Assembly (NCBI GenBank): GCA_934045075.1
Contig: OW203722.1
Location: 21,552,986-21,616,985 of the forward strand
Direction of reading: 5' to 3'
From: Yponomeuta sedellus
Taxonomy: Eukaryota > Arthropoda > Insecta > Lepidoptera > Yponomeutidae
DNA length: 64,000 bases
Part shown: in pieces, positions 1 through 9,523 of the stretch
Numbering within the stretch: the first letter of the stretch is position 1
Layout: each line of letters opens with the position of its first letter
Program-made: the position numbers and the translations under genes
Notes under the pieces: model-generated
Told to the model about the DNA's origin: nothing
Database searches by the model: none
Seen by the model: the letters and a program-made list of their open reading frames with translations, nothing else

Positions 1-634
1 TGCCACTCATTGAACCGGACCTAGATAGGCAAGTACGAAAAATGATGACTTTTTTTCAGCGACGTAACGTACAGATTAAATAACGGGGAATACATAAATG
101 ATTTTATTGGAGAGGCCATGTTAGTATATAAATCGTGATAAGTGTTTTTTTACAACTAATACTTTTCAAAACATCTATAAATAATCTGTAATATTTATTA
201 CAGATTATCTGAAAGTTCCTGTCGAACGTATTTCTTGTAACGTGTTACAAAAAATCTCCATACAAATTGGGCGTAAATTGTAACATTACGAGTTGCCAAA
301 AACCTCTTATAATGAGCGTTGTATTTATTAATGTAAGAGATATGTCGCAAAATAATGCTTTTTATGTATATGTTTAAAATTTAATACAAAGAATAAATTT
401 GTTTAATATGAATATAAATAAAGAAAAAACATAATTTTACGTTTATTTTAAGACCTGTGAAAATGGCAAAAAAATATTTTCGCGGTTTCCAATTTTCTTT
501 AAATTTTTTATGGTATAAATACGATACCACTCTTATCTTATTTTGTAGCATTTTCCCCATTTGAGTTTGCAATGTAGCAGATGCACCACTTCACCAGTAA
601 TAGCTAGTCGCCATCTATTGATTTTACGGTCAAT
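1..634. other. AT-rich sequence, nothing recognised
   Basis: No coding exon, repeat end or RNA gene is recognised. The short open frames here are low-complexity A/T products. Confidence 0.5.
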
Positions 635-733
635 ATAGTTATATATTAAACGGGTCTAATCGCGATTATTTATTAGGTAATTACGTTTTACCTAATAAAT
701 AATCGCGATTAGACCCGTTTAATATATAACTAT
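635..733. repeat. Perfect palindrome, 46-bp arms, made from a P-tail terminus
   Basis: The left arm (635-680) and right arm (688-733) are exact reverse complements around a 7-nt loop. The right arm matches the end of the P-tail repeats at 15.55-15.61 kb and 53.10-53.15 kb (core GACCCGTTTAATATATAAC). This is an inverted dimer of one repeat terminus. It would form a very stable hairpin, and its perfection suggests a recent origin or continuing arm-to-arm correction. Confidence 0.9.
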
Positions 734-830
734 GTATGATTATGGCGAATAATTAAGAAATACTTTTACAGTCAATAATTGTTATCTACACAAGTTAGTA
801 TGTTTTTTATACAACGCCTATTTACCTCCC

Positions 831-935
831 AATGCAGGGCACAGGTCTTCTCTCCAAGAAAAAGAGTATGGATTTAATTACTACGCATACCAACTGTGTA
901 TTGGAAGTAGTAAGCGCTGAAATACTCATACGTTT
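831..935 (-). repeat. G-SINE fragment
   Basis: Reads in reverse as the G-SINE end: 'gcagggcacagg', an AG-rich run, then 'ttaattac' and 'gcgctga'. It is heavily diverged from the copies at 24.5 kb and 32.6 kb. Confidence 0.5.
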
Positions 936-984
936 ATTCTATGTTTTATAATAATTATGTAAACTATACTTAGAATATTTTGGG

Positions 985-1052
985 GCTTAATCGCGTAGTA
1001 ATTTATTACCTCGACGTTTCGACGACGTTACAGCCATCGTGGTCACGAGAAG
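985..1052 (-). repeat. P-tail fragment (Penelope-like end)
   Basis: In reverse it reads 'gaccacgatggctgtaacg' then 'cgaaacgtcgaggtaataa'. The two other P-tails (15.5 and 53.05 kb) and the true Penelope-like 3' end at 48.5 kb share the plan: a gaccac(gg) stem, then 'cgaaacgt', then an A/T-rich end. Assignment to Penelope-like elements is by this resemblance only. Confidence 0.45.
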
Positions 1053-1139
1053 ACTAGAAAATATTCTAACTATGTGTACAAGTCGCGAAAGTTTAAAATA
1101 TGTTATGTAAACTATGTTAATTAAGGACTTTGAAAAGAC

Positions 1140-1277
1140 TTAGTTTGGAGTTTTTTTGTCCATTTTTTTCTCCAAAATGATCTAGATTTTGAAATGGAGA
1201 TCTAGTTTGAATTGTAACGTTCATTAAGCCGCAGTTTCTGTGCTGCTTTAAATAAAAAACCTTTTAATTTCATTTCA
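1140..1277 (+). repeat. LINE 3' end with ATTTC tail
   Basis: Shows 'cattaagccgcagtttctg' followed by 'aataaaaaaccttttaatttcatttc'-type tail sequence. A reverse copy lies at 5093-5225 and weaker ones at 6412-6465 and 12720-12790. These are 5'-truncated ends of one non-LTR element; the parent coding region is absent here. Confidence 0.6.
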
Positions 1278-1403
1278 TCGTAAGGTTGTCTGGAAGAAAT
1301 TGCTTTTAACAATAAGGCCGCCAACTCTACTATGTATATTTGCAATTGTTTTGTGTTTATTGTTTTTCCAGTGTACAATAAAGAATATTCTTATCTTATC
1401 TTC
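1278..1403 (+). repeat. CR1-like LINE 3' end
   Basis: Begins 'cgtaaggttgtctggaagaa' and ends 'tgtacaataaagaatattc' plus TTATC repeats. The same 3' UTR follows the reverse transcriptase fragment at 37.9-39.35 kb, which identifies the parent. The copy is truncated to about 125 bp. Confidence 0.75.
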
Positions 1404-1420
1404 ATTTTATTACGTGAACA

Positions 1421-1682
1421 CGTCAGGCACTTGGCTGAGTGGTGTCGGTCTAGAGAATAGCACCAACCCAAATTCTTCCCGCGGGTGTCGTTAAAGGCGA
1501 CTAAGCTTACAAACCGGGGGGTGGGCAGCAGCGCCACTTGCAGTACAATTCCACTAAACTGCGATCGCAACCCGCATGCCCAGCGTGGGTATTATGGGCA
1601 TTACCCCCCAATGATGGCACAACCTTGCGCTCACTACGGGAGGACTATGTCCAGCAGTGGACTAATATAGCCTGAAGATGAA
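1421..1682 (+). repeat. B repeat (CCGCGGGTGTCG) with RTE-like tail
   Basis: Contains 'cccgcgggtgtcgttaaagg' and 'gcccagcgtgggtattatgg', then ends 'gtccagcagtggactaatat' and 'agcctgaagatgaag'. That last ~45 bp is shared with the RTE LINE C-terminus at 44.3 kb, while the body is unrelated. Reverse copies lie at 7797-8031 and 16626-16879. It may be a non-autonomous passenger using the RTE tail. Confidence 0.7.
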
Positions 1683-1699
1683 GGATAACACTTCAGACA

Positions 1700-1875
1700 A
1701 TTAACTTTCTCACGATGATTTCCATCACCGTTAGCTTACGAGCTACTTCTGTATTGCTACTACAACTTCACAAAAGTACGTAACTTAGAAAAAAAGCCAT
1801 TGGTACATGCCGGGATTCGAACCCACGACCAAGAATATGAGGCCGGCATTCAACCGCAGCGCTACCACGGCTTAG
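1700..1875 (-). repeat. tRNA-headed G-SINE
   Basis: In reverse, a tRNA-like head with a B-box-like 'gggttcgaatcccgg' (about 1811-1826) leads into the G-SINE body ('aagttacgtacttttgtgaa', 'acggtgatggaaatcatcgtg'). The tRNA part lies at 1805-1875. It is a retroposed tRNA-derived repeat, not a tRNA gene. Confidence 0.65.
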
Positions 1876-1879
1876 TAGG

Positions 1880-2560
1880 CACACAGAATTTTCATGTAGG
1901 AATTAAGAAATTAATTCAAAAACAAAGATACGTCAATAATTTCTTTGTAGGAATAGTCGTCAGCGCATGAAACTTTACATACGTTCACTTTAGTTAGTTA
2001 TTAAGGACGACATTGCAACAAAAATGTTAACGTCCACCTGCTGTCGACTGTATTCAGGTGTAATTGTTTTAAGCCCCGACTTGAAAAACGCAAGGCTACC
2101 TATCATTGTCATGTTGGATTTTATCGTTTTATTTAAAAAAATATTTTCTATATATTCTGTGTTTGTATATCATTCTGAGTATCTGCATGTCTTTCTGAGA
2201 GTCGTGTGTGTATTAAATCGGGATGATTTTTGAATAGGCGGGGACCTCAGCTGCTATGTATAAAAACGTGTAGTTTCAGCTGAAATAATAGTTTAATGTG
2301 GACTACCACAAGAACTTGTGCATCTAGGGCACTGTCGCATAACCATAAACTATAGAGTTTGAGCTGTTATACTCAGAGTCAAAACTGTATAAAACTTTAT
2401 ATGTATATTGCTTGTAGATAGATACATAGAGAACATTTTACGGAACATGAATAAGGGTTTTGCACATAAATGTGCACAGATATTTCTTAAGCTAAGAGCG
2501 CAGTAGGCTGCCTTATTTCTACGTGATCCCCTCCAATAGATAAAGGATAATAAATAGGTG
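1880..2560. other. Unassigned AT-rich sequence
   Basis: No recognised repeat end or coding signal. A 69-codon open frame at 2024-2233 has no family features I can name. Confidence 0.4.
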
Positions 2561-2574
2561 TACAAATATTTAAT

Positions 2575-2765
2575 TTTGTGCTATTGCTGAGCAAAGGACT
2601 CTTTAGGTCTTTACTCTTCTCTGCTAATGACCACCTCCTACTAACCCAGTAGAAAGGTTGTGAGGCCGTCTCCGCTAGGCCGACCACGTTTGTAATATCC
2701 GTCGTGTGAAAGTGACGATTTTTTCCCACCTGTCTGGGCCCATAAGGCTTACAACCAATATGTTA
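2575..2765. repeat. Possible RTE-type LINE end fragment
   Basis: Contains 'tgctgagcaaaggactc', a form of the 'gctgggcaaagg' motif also seen at 60.24 kb. Such motifs mark 3' ends of lepidopteran non-LTR elements. Family and orientation are uncertain. Confidence 0.35.
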
Positions 2766-2770
2766 GGAAA

Positions 2771-3118
2771 TCGATCGATATCGATCGACATCAACCCTTT
2801 CATGTCCTAACTGCTGGGGCACGGGTCTACTCCCAACGGGGGCCAAGTCCGGGTTGGTGGAGGATTGTAAGACAGTGGCAGGCCTTACCGTCAGAAGGCA
2901 CGTCAAGCCGTTAGTGCCGGCTGTAATGTAATGGCAGTCGTTAAGCCATGTCCGAAGCCTTAGAGCGCTTGAAAACTTGGCTTGAGAGTAAGACAAGCCA
3001 CTAGTCTTGCAAGCTTCCACCAATCCGGACTTGGCCCCCGTGGTGGAGTATAGCCTGTACCTTCCTTAGGGAAGATATCCTTGCCCCTTGGTGATGACGA
3101 AATGGGTTGATGACGAAG
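2771..3118. repeat. Inverted pair of R5S halves from two subfamilies
   Basis: 2771-2896 is the 3' half of R5S in reverse orientation. From about 2897 the sequence reads forward R5S ('ggcacgtcaagccgtt', 'gtcgttaagccatgtc'), ending at 'gttgatgacg' near 3115. The left half has the subfamily-1 form 'ggaggattgtaagacagtgg'. The right half has the subfamily-2 form 'ctagtcttgcaagcttcc'. This points to joining of different copies rather than a simple fold-back of one copy. Confidence 0.7.
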
Positions 3119-3227
3119 ATACATGTTCGGGTGGGGTGTGTTTTCATATTATTGACGCTAGGTTCGATGTGTGTGAGCGGGTAGAATTGAAGCAGCAACG
3201 AAATTAATTCGCCATGTTTATGCAATC

Positions 3228-3351
3228 GCCCTCCGACCAGGTGGGAAGACGATCAGCGAAAAAGCTGAAGATAAGGCGCTATAGCGCTCATTAGGGGAGG
3301 GCTTTGTCCAGCAGAGGACAACATAATATAGCCTGAAGAAGAAGAAGAAGA
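3228..3351 (+). repeat. RTE LINE C-terminal/3' end fragment
   Basis: Carries 'ccctccgaccaggtgggaag', 'gacgatcagcgaaaaa', 'ggcgctatagcgctcattag' and a GAAGAAGAAGAAG tail. In the intact family this encodes the last residues of the polymerase protein. Frameshifted and 5'-truncated. Confidence 0.7.
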
Positions 3352-3354
3352 TGC

Positions 3355-3815
3355 AATTGTCATTGTCCCACAATGTATTAGCAGAATCTAGATATTGATC
3401 ACCCATTTAGTGTGAAAGCATCATGTGCAAATTTCAAAGAAAATTTTGCATTTTTAACTGTGTATTTCATTTACTTAGCGCTTCGTCCCCGTATCTAAGG
3501 GTGAACAGTAATATTAAAGTACACTTACATATTTTTCTGAAACGGTTTTAAATATTTTGAATTTACTTTTATTAGGGACCGTTAACAACTCCTGTTCTCT
3601 GTTCAAACGTTTGCACAACAATTAATACCTGACATCCGACGTTCCGCAAATAAAAGTGGACGGAAATTCTGTAGCTGATTTACCATGAAAATCCTATCCA
3701 AAGTCAGTTAAAATGGTTGAGGAAATACAGGTTCTACAAATTAATATGGTCTGATGTGTTGAAACTTAATGCAAAATGATTCTTAGGTCATTAAAAAGTT
3801 ATTTTTTTTAAATTC
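3355..3815. other. Unassigned sequence
   Basis: AT-rich, with no recognised gene or repeat boundary. Confidence 0.4.
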
Positions 3816-3821
3816 ACTAAT

Positions 3822-4115
3822 AGCACGGGGCTAAGGACAGTTTTAAAAACCTATTTTGAGGCGAAAAATCCTCCCATGTCGGCACTCGGGACTCGAACCC
3901 GAGACCTCTGGCTATCCGTGCCAGCGCTCTCCCAACTGAGCTAATGGGCGTCTTACCGGCATCAGTGTTTCGAACCTCTTTACAATACTTTCTGTATTAC
4001 GTACAGGCAGCAACATCTGGCTGAAGTAATTGGCATCAATTGAAGCCCCGAGTACCTACTTTGCAGTTAGGTTTTACATCGCAATGATATCGCGGTACCA
4101 ACATGATTATATTCT
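3822..4115 (-). repeat. T-SINE, near full unit
   Basis: Reverse orientation. It starts with the tail ('agcacggggctaaggac', 'aacctattttgaggcgaaaa'). The tRNA-like part follows (3877-3952: B-box-like 'actcgggactcgaaccc', A-box-like 'caactgagctaatgggcg'). The ~160-bp body then ends near 'ccaacatgatt'. The tRNA-like part can fold with a 7-bp acceptor-type stem and a CTGGC/GCCAG anticodon-type stem. Confidence 0.8.
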
Positions 4116-4295
4116 TTTTTTTTTGTATTTGTGGAATTTTTAGCCTCTAAATATGTGCACTGCGCAATTGTCAGTCATTGTAATAAATGCATTATTTTAA
4201 GTAGACTATAAACGTTCTTGTACCGGGTACAGCGGGTACGCGTGCTCACCGCGAATTCATAATAAAAATAAGAGTTAGTTATTGCAAGAGGTCGC

Positions 4296-4395
4296 GGGTT
4301 CGAACCCCGGCTGGGGACAAAGAAAACTCTATGTATCTCTAGGTATCACGTCTGATTATCGTGCTGGAGGTCCTGGCTTCGATTCTCACTGGGGG
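4296..4395 (+). repeat. tRNA-like B-box remnants
   Basis: 'ggtcgcgggttcgaacccc' at about 4291-4309 and a second 'gaggtcctggcttcgattc' at about 4367-4385 resemble T-arm sequence. No complete cloverleaf is visible. Probably SINE debris. Confidence 0.35.
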
Positions 4396-4565
4396 CCGCC
4401 GTACATTTACAAACTGTCTCAACTTAGGTGTATTTGAATATTTGTGACATCATATATATATACATGGTTTTTTTTTTATTGATCTACTATTGTTTTTTCT
4501 TTATTGATTCGTAATATTGAAATAACTAATTATTTAAACAAAACATCTAAAGTAATTACACTATT

Positions 4566-4803
4566 TTTATTTTTAATGCACTAACCCGTGCTAAGGAACA
4601 AATTTAAAAACCTATACGGATACCTATTTAAAAATTTAAAACCTATTTAGAGGCTAAAAATTCCACCCATGTCGGGATTCGAACCCGCAACCTCTGGCTA
4701 TCCGTACCAGCGCTCTACCAATCGAGCTAATGGGCGACTCACCGGCATCAGTGAAATTTCGAACCTATTTACAATGTTCTCTGTATTAGATACAGGCAGC
4801 GAC
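4566..4803 (-). repeat. T-SINE, 5'-truncated
   Basis: Same order as the 3.8-kb copy: tail with 'ttaatgcactaacccgtgct', tRNA-like part at about 4668-4735, then part of the body ending near 'caggcagcgacatct'. Confidence 0.75.
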
Positions 4804-4866
4804 ATCTATATTATTTATATATATTTAGTTATGGTAGCAATACCACTCGCTAACGGTAAAGGAAAA

Positions 4867-4998
4867 CATGCACGACTAGGTGGGATGACGATCTGCGAAA
4901 CACTGCAGGCAGATGCTGGTTGCGGCAAGCTGAAGACAGGGCGCTATGGCGCTCATTAGGGGAAGGCTATGTCGAGCAGTGGATCAGTATAGCCTGAT
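4867..4998 (+). repeat. RTE LINE 3' end fragment
   Basis: 'gcggcaagctgaagacaggg', 'cgctatggcgctcattag', 'gtcgagcagtggatcagtat' and 'agcctgataatgatg' match the C-terminal coding end and tail of the RTE family seen at 44.3 kb. Confidence 0.7.
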
Positions 4999-5092
4999 AA
5001 TGATGTCGATGGTTGTGATAAAAAAAATAAACACTGCACTGGGAAAAAATCGAAGTCAGAAAGGTTTCATTCTCCAAATTTTCTGACAGCAT

Positions 5093-5225
5093 AAATGAAA
5101 TGAAATGAAAAGGTTTTATTCAAAGTAGCGCAGAAACTGCGGCTTAATGAACGTAACAATTCAAACTAGGTGTCCATTTCGAAATCTAGATCATTTTGCA
5201 GAAAAAATGGACCAAAAACTCCAAG
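5093..5225 (-). repeat. LINE 3' end with ATTTC tail
   Basis: Reverse complement of the 1140-1277 repeat: a GAAAT-repeat tail at the left, 'cagaaactgcggcttaatg', then 'gatctagat'-like sequence near the right end. Confidence 0.65.
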
Positions 5226-5231
5226 CTCCAT

Positions 5232-5279
5232 ACTTTACAGTAAAATTTGATAGGGGTCTGTCAAATTTTACTGTAAAGT
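5232..5279. repeat. Perfect hairpin, 19-bp arms
   Basis: ACTTTACAGTAAAATTTGA (5232-5250) and its exact reverse complement (5261-5279) flank a 10-nt loop. It directly abuts the LINE end to its left. It resembles the other local fold-backs in this window. Confidence 0.85.
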
Positions 5280-5299
5280 TTTAGTGAATCTTTAGATTA

Positions 5300-6400
5300 T
5301 TTGTAATGTTCTTAAAATTGCCCTTTTGAATCCCCATGGACTCGCGAGCACTCGGATGACGGACGAACATCAACTTCGTGCAGAGCATTGTGTTTGGTTT
5401 AACATTGCCTTATTTCATCCCCTCCTCGGTGAGTTGGGTTAGGACGCGTTTCAATACAGTCTTGGGCCCAATTAGTACAAGAAATCATTTGAACGGTTTG
5501 AACGGGTCTGATCGCTAATAATTATCTTAAATTGCCGAAGTTGCCAAAACGTCGAGAATGAAGGTAATAAATTATTGTACTGTCTGATGAACCGTCGGGT
5601 TGACGCATATTTTTAAATTCTTTTTTGTCGGTACTTCTTTTTTAGAACTACAATGGCCTGTAAAACTAATAACCACACTTTAAAAAATGCAATAACTTTT
5701 AAAGTGCACAAGGTATAAAAAGGACTCGAAAAAGAGTTCAATTGACAACAATTCATATTTTACAATGCCCAAAACTAAAAATACCGTGTCGGTTATTGTT
5801 GCCTAATTTTAGAGAAAATAATTAATAACCAAAAGTTGTGCGATGACATCACACATACGGTGGAATGAGGAGGTACGGTTGCTTAATATTGAAAATGTTA
5901 TGTGACAGATGTCATTTTCAATGGTTTTTTAAAAAATCGGCAAGGGTGTTAGTATTATTAAGCCGTATCTGTGACGTCATTTGGCGTTTATGTCCTTTTA
6001 GAACAAGATGAAATTCAAACAGAAAATTATGAATGAAAATCATCGAATTTCCGAAAATAAATAGATATGGGTTGTTTTATTTCGTATCTAGTTTCTTTTA
6101 AGACTTTAAAATATGTTAAATATGTTAAAAAATTTAAATGTTGTCAATTATGTGTATTACCTAAATCTCCATAGTAGGTAACGCTTATTTTTTTGACATG
6201 GCTGAATAAAAAAAGATTTTTTTTGGGTAGTTAAGGATAAAAAATGAATATAACTGCAGTACATAGGTTGGCAGGTCAGTTTTGTAGGTTCTAAAAATAG
6301 TTGACACAGTTGTTAAGATTTCTCATGTTCACTTTTAGATCAAAACTTAGTATAAAACAAGTAATGATTTATTTTATTAGTGGCGTTAGTTAGCACCCCG
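5300..6400. other. Mostly unassigned; weak P-tail at 5540-5585
   Basis: 'aaaacgtcgag' followed by 'ggtaataaattatt' resembles the P-tail at 985-1052. The rest is AT-rich, with no gene or repeat I can name. Confidence 0.35.
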
Positions 6401-6490
6401 AATCACCTTAAGCCGCAGTTCCTGCGCTAGGTACTCTAAAAATAATATTTTCATTTAATTTCAAGAAGTTTGGTTGCAAGATATTAAGTG

Positions 6491-6860
6491 AGAGTTCGTG
6501 GCCTAGTCGAATCGAGTAATTGGAATCAATTACTTGAGTAAAGCAACAACAGGCGCGGTAAGGTGCAGGATGGGTGACCGCCCTGTGACTACCGCTATTG
6601 GCATTTTTCCGAGCGCTTCCGGGCTTCACAAGGCACGTAAAGCCGTTGGTGCAGGCTGTCATGTAATGGCAGTCGTTAAGCCATGTCAGAGGCCAAATGG
6701 GCGGCTTGATAACTTCTACTTTTATGTAAGACCCGCCACTGACTTACAAACCTCCACCAACTCGGACTTGGCCCCCGTGGTGGAGTATGGCCTAACCTTC
6801 CTGCGATGCAGAAAGAGACCCGTGCCCCAACAGAGGCGACATACAAGGGTTGATGTCGAA
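6491..6860 (+). mobile_element. R5S SINE, full-length
   Basis: Head 'ttcgtggcctagtcgaatcg', then 'gcaacaacaggcgcggtaag' and GATGGGTGACCG. In 5S rRNA these positions are the A-box, the intermediate element (GCGCGG) and the C-box of the internal RNA polymerase III promoter. The body ends 'acaagggttgatgtcgaa'. Somewhat diverged from the 9.7-kb copy. Confidence 0.8.
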
Positions 6861-6869
6861 GTGAGAGTG

Positions 6870-7190
6870 TGGAGCAAACCAACTCAAGAGGCAAGTGACA
6901 CTCAGAGTGACTGAGATCAAGTGGATACTCCGCTCAGAGTTGAGAGCCCCTGAGTCAAATTTTTTTTCCAGAAAAAGTTCAAGTTGCGCCATTGTTGTCT
7001 GCAGATTGAAATTATTATTAACAGCCAGCGCATAAAATGTTTAGAAGTAATTTGTTCTCGTAATTGCCTTATTTTTTTCTGTACTTAATCCGCGTTTTCA
7101 CGGTCTTAGTACGCTTGGAACGAGTGCGCCATCCGAGAAAACTATAGCTTCGGATTGGGCGGTTTTTCGTGACAACACCAAAATAGCAAC
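6870..7190. other. Unassigned sequence
   Basis: No recognised features. Confidence 0.4.
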
Positions 7191-7194
7191 AGCA

Positions 7195-7605
7195 TGCGGG
7201 CTCTAATCCCGGTATGCTTGAAATTTTTAGCCTCTAAATAGGTTTTTAAATTTGTCCTTAACACGGGTTAGTGCATTAAAAATAAAAATAGTGTAATCAT
7301 GTGGGTACAGTGATATCGTTCCGATGTAAAACCTAATTGCAAAGTAGGTAGTCGGGGCTGTAAGTGATGCAATTTGCTTAAGCCAGATGTCGCTGCCTGT
7401 ACGTAATACAGAGAATATTGTAAAGAGGTTCGAAATTTCACTGATGCCGGTGAGTCGCCCATTGGCTCAACTGGAAGAGCGCTGGCACGGATAGCCAGAG
7501 GTTGCGGGTTCGAATCCCGGCATGGATGGAATTTTTAGCCTCTAAATAGGTTTTTAAAATTGTCCTTAGCACGGTTTAGTGCAATAAAAATTAAAATAGT
7601 ATAAT
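7195..7605 (+). repeat. T-SINE, about 1.3 tandem units
   Basis: Order: end of a tRNA-like part, tail ('tagcctctaaataggttttt', 'gggttagtgcattaaaaat'), body, complete tRNA-like part (7447-7527), then the tail again. The two tail copies are about 304 bp apart, giving the unit length. The head-to-tail form recurs at 27.96, 50.37 and 62.69 kb. Confidence 0.8.
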
Positions 7606-7796
7606 CTGTGATAATTTTATTTCATGGCAGATAGCAGTTTTCTTGATTCTTCCATGAAAATGTGTGTTCTTAATAAGTTTATTTTTTGTAAGGTTAATTA
7701 CGTATTAATCCGTTCCGGTTTTATTTAAATGTTAAACAATTAAACCACACGGTAAGGTTATTCTGTCTTTGTCACAGTGCCGACTCGGTCATATAA

Positions 7797-8031
7797 TCTT
7801 CTTCTTCTTCAGGGTATATTAGTCGACTGCTGGACATAGCCCTCCCCAAATAGGCGCCATAGCGCAAGGTTGTGCCATCATTGGGGGGTAATGCCCATAA
7901 TCCCCACGCTGGGCATGCGAGTTGGGGATCGCAGTTTGGTGGAATTGTACTGCAGGGGGCGCTGCTGCTCACCCCCCGGCTTGTGTCCCTTAGTCGCCTT
8001 TTACGACACCCGCGGGAAGAATTTGGGTCAT
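7797..8031 (-). repeat. B repeat
   Basis: Reverse copy of the 1.4-kb B repeat: CTTCTTCTTC tail at the left, then 'gtcgactgctggacatagcc', 'ccccacgctgggcatgcg' and 'cgacacccgcgggaag' at the right. Confidence 0.75.
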
Positions 8032-8279
8032 ATAATAAATGTCCTAAATAATAGTAACGTTCATACACTTTTCTTTCCAATGCATACCTTTAAAATATTG
8101 TATTTTTTAGTCTTAGAATTATTGATGCTGAATTACGATCTTCGATGAGTCTGAAATGAAAAACACTCTTTTTTTAAATTTAATTAAAAGTAACTTTCTC
8201 AAGTGATTTAGTAGACATTTAAAACCATGTAAGATACATAAAGATTTTACTCATTTTCCGAAATAAAAAACACTTATTT

Positions 8280-8475
8280 GATCACAGCAGCACGAGATTT
8301 AGTCAGGAAACGCCGGAAGCACTATTTGTCGCCGCCCACGTGGTTTCCGGGGCAATTTCCGTTTCCAACGGCGGAGTTTTGTTGCCACGTCTAAAACAAA
8401 CTGTGAAGCTTTAATCGATTCCTTTAATTTCTTATGTAAGCCTTTTCAAAGACCCTCGCTAGGCACCGACAATAT
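8280..8475. other. GC-richer non-repetitive island
   Basis: Higher in GC than its surroundings, with a CACGTGG E-box-like core at about 8338, and not matching any repeat elsewhere in the window. It could be a conserved non-coding element; this is a guess from composition. Confidence 0.25.
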
Positions 8476-8522
8476 TTAAAGTCAGTTTAGCGATTGCAAA
8501 ACTATTAACTGTTTTCAGTGTC

Positions 8523-8632
8523 TATAAGATAAGAAAAGAGGTAAGAATATTCTTTATTGTAGGTACACCAGGAAAAAAGAAACAAAAAATTATTACACAT
8601 ATACAGTACAATAGGCGGCCTTATTGCTTAGA
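8523..8632 (-). repeat. CR1-like LINE 3' end
   Basis: AGATAAG repeats, 'gaatattctttattgtaggt' and 'ggcggccttattgct' are the reverse of the 1278-1403 repeat. Confidence 0.7.
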
Positions 8633-8705
8633 ATAGAATAGAATAGAAAAACATTTATTCAAATACCACAACACACATAAATTACTTAAAAATAATAACA
8701 TGGCC
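8633..8705 (-). repeat. LINE 3' end with ATTCT tail
   Basis: GAATAGAATAGAATAG followed by 'aaaacatttattcaaatacc' is the reverse of a LINE poly(A)-signal region with a short tandem tail. It abuts the CR1-like end, so one inserted next to the other. Confidence 0.5.
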
Positions 8706-9360
8706 AGTAAAAGAACACACTTCAGGTAAGAAATACCAATAATTACAGTAATTTTATAAAATAAATGCATACAGACAAAATGAGCTTAGCTGGTGGAGGA
8801 GCTGTGTGTCATGGTACCAGAAAAGGTTCTAGACTCAGCATATGTCCCAGGTTGTCAGTGGACAACCAGTGACGCTGGTATTCTGCTAGAACCTGTTTAA
8901 GTGACGTACGAACAATCAACGCAAGCATTTGTAATAGAGAACCAAAAATACCTGTCTACGTTAAAGCAGTGTTGAAATTTATAAATGTATGGTAAATTGG
9001 TAGCACGATAGATTATAATTCTTAAGAATGAAATAGACAATAAATTATTTCGTTATTATTTTGGGACAACAAGTCAGGAAATAGGACACAGATTAATTAA
9101 TTGTTTCATATAGATAAAGTCGAGCGTTGTGATGAGAGTGTTTTCAGCGCAGGGGATAAATATAAAATAAATCAGGTGAGACAAGTGTTATTGAAGCGCA
9201 CTGGGGTGTATTTCTTTTTTACTTGTTTTGACTTTGTTTATCATTAACTTAAAATTGTTATCTTATGTCACCTTATTTTTTTGTATGGACAATAAGTATT
9301 CTTTTAGTTTTAATTTGAATTAGATTAGAACAGTTGTGTATGTAGGTATAAACATCTGTA
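8705..9360. other. Unassigned AT-rich sequence
   Basis: Possibly the 3' UTR of the LINE at its left. No coding frame recognised. Confidence 0.35.
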
Positions 9361-9364
9361 TAGC

Positions 9365-9470
9365 AAAACATTGTAAGGAAACCGGAGTGCTGATGTCTTC
9401 ACATACCTCAGCGCTTGAAATTGTCAATTAGTGGTGGGCACGCGCGGTAATTAAGCCCTCTATGCCTTCA
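9365..9470 (+). repeat. G-SINE fragment
   Basis: 'aaggaaaccggagtgctgat', 'cctcagcgcttgaaattg', 'gtggtgggcacgcgcggtaa' and 'ttaag' follow the G-SINE consensus. Confidence 0.6.
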
Positions 9471-9523
9471 CATACGACGTGAAGGCATGTGAGCTGTGGC
9501 TACATAAAAAAATATAAACTGGC

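Noticed and set aside
7424..7530. Hammerhead ribozyme in the T-SINE body (retrozyme hypothesis for circular permutation)
   Set aside because: 'ttcgaaatttcactgatgcc' contains GAAA and CTGATG, but the core is CTGATGC, not CTGATGA. The order and spacing also leave no room for the stem between them.
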